Shown here: one piece after another, positions 31,853 through 32,320 of the stretch
Position numbering within the stretch: the first letter of the stretch is position 1
Layout of the letters: each line of letters starts with the position of its first letter
Source: a bacterium UBP8_UBA817
GTDB lineage: Bacteria; Margulisbacteria; Marinamargulisbacteria; SXXA01; SICP01
DNA: 32,320 nucleotides
Reading direction: 5' to 3'
Assembly: GCA_945888435.1 (NCBI GenBank)
Contig: CAMCZW010000018.1
Location: 1-32,320 of the forward strand
Notes under the pieces: generated by a model
What the model was told of the DNA's origin: nothing
What the model saw: only the letters and a program-made list of their open reading frames with translations
Databases searched by the model: none
Translations under genes and position numbers: made by a program

Positions 31853-31941
31853 TTCCAGACACTCTCGCAATCCAAAACAAAGACGTCCTGATCCCCAATA
31901 AACTGCTTCAGGAATTCGTATTGTTATTTGCAGCTCATTAA
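31677..31941 (+). pseudogene. Second, degenerate U-box in the -1 frame (continuation of the U-box gene)
   Basis: From about 31677 the frame one base back reads on as clear protein: VQKLPFEDPVIINHNSQKGQ, then LLALIDPDTQFGIFGEGISY, NRDCFEIPEIQALIPDT and DVLIPNKLLQEFVLLF, ending TAA at 31939-31941. FEDPV, GISYNRDCFE, PDT and DVLIPNKLL follow the spacing of a U-box (DPV..., G.TYDR..IE, P.T, DLIPN..L). The full gene was therefore a tandem U-box protein. The break corresponds to a one-base loss or a -1 slip, near a run of five A at 31694-31698. Whether it is a pseudogene, slippage or sequence error cannot be told. Confidence 0.65.
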
Positions 31942-31955
31942 GCGCGGGCTTTATC

Positions 31956-32320
31956 GTAAGCGATCCACAAACCCCATACTCCCGCATACAGTAACCCCCG
32001 ACTATCCTTAATAAAAAAGGAAGTCGAGGTGTAGAAATGAAGGAAAGAAAAAGCAGGGAAGAGTGGATTAGGCTCTGCACGGGGTTTGAGGTTAGCGGAA
32101 TGAGTGAAAAGGCGTACGCCGAGAAGGAAGGGGTAAATGGATGGACGTTAAAGTACCACCTGAGTAGGTTGCGAAAAAGTGGAGTGATTGGCCCTGGGAA
32201 TGGATTTTCACAAGTGAAGATTATGTGTGAGAAGTCAAGTCAAGCAAAACCCTACTGCAAGATCGAATTTGAAGGGGTTGGTCGAATCGTCATAGAGAGT
32301 GAGTCGGGGCTTATGATGCT
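31956..32320 (+). mobile_element. IS66-family insertion sequence, left end, truncated by the window
   Basis: GTAAGCG at 31956 matches the usual IS66-family terminus, 81 nt before a tnpA-type gene. The 8 bp before it (GCTTTATC, 31948-31955) would be the target duplication, to be matched beyond the window. The element is 15 bp from the U-box stop codon. Base bias flips: 32041-32100 has 24 G and 6 C on the plus strand, against C-rich plus-strand genes before it. Confidence 0.7.
32037..32320 (+). CDS. tnpA: IS66-family accessory protein TnpA (partial)
   Basis: 94 codons to the window edge. The start MKERKSREEWIRLCTGFEVS, then GMSEKAYAEKEGVNGWTLKYH, LSRLRKSGVIG and later KIEFEGVGRIVIES fit the helix-turn-helix TnpA of IS66 elements, which is needed with TnpB and TnpC (transposase) for transposition. 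GAGGTG lies upstream of the ATG. TnpB and TnpC would lie to the right, outside the window. The gene is G-rich on its coding strand, unlike all other plus-strand genes here. Confidence 0.85.
   Translation, partial: MKERKSREEWIRLCTGFEVSGMSEKAYAEKEGVNGWTLKYHLSRLRKSGVIGPGNGFSQVKIMCEKSSQAKPYCKIEFEGVGRIVIESESGLMM

Overview
The window looks like a chromosomal segment of a diderm (LPS-type) bacterium that interacts with both competitors and a eukaryotic host. Outer-membrane biology is shown by LptA- and LptC-like proteins and a two-partner secretion pair. The housekeeping genes (rsmH, gltX, purQ, folP/folK, tsaE, nnrD) are ordinary bacterial ones. Eukaryote-like proteins (an actin-fragmin-kinase-like protein, a U-box protein, a second kinase-like protein) point to a life with protists or other eukaryotes. 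I cannot fix the phylum from sequence alone. A Margulisbacteria-type lineage is only a weak guess.

Layout. Positions 1-11366 hold a contact-dependent-inhibition-like locus on the minus strand: the TpsB transporter (9651-11366), a 2104-residue TpsA/CdiA-type exoprotein (3217-9531), then an array of small candidate immunity genes. The array has a visible plan: a B-type and an A-type paralogue, then a short fossil toxin tail whose stop codon overlaps the start of an unrelated candidate immunity gene (TAATG), and then the whole unit again. Positions 11367-11567 are intergenic and packed with dispersed palindromic and direct repeats.

Positions 11568-17304 form a tightly packed minus-strand run: lptA, a thioredoxin-reductase-like flavoprotein lacking its CxxC, purQ, a PurS-like gene, a glycosyltransferase, a TPR protein, lptC and an RluB-type pseudouridine synthase. 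Most neighbours overlap or nearly touch. From 17394 the plus strand carries an inositol-monophosphatase-family gene, rsmH, a HIT/GalT-like protein and a DUF2237 protein. Positions 20753-22896 are a minus-strand operon in which a ParE/RelE-type toxin-antitoxin pair is coupled by overlap to folP, folK and tsaE. tRNA-Leu(GAG) and a phosphohexomutase follow on the plus strand, then a minus-strand run gltX, nnrD and a kinase-like gene.

Positions 28225-31941 look like a host-interaction island. An actin-fragmin-kinase-like gene with a C9 tract at its N-terminus, plus a small partner, is divergent from a 343-residue unknown protein and a tandem U-box gene. The two divergent units share the same upstream element containing CCGATAAG. 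Both the kinase-like gene and the U-box gene show a frame break (phase variation, decay or sequence error). The island ends 15 bp from the probable left end of an IS66-family element that runs off the window and has the opposite G/C strand bias.
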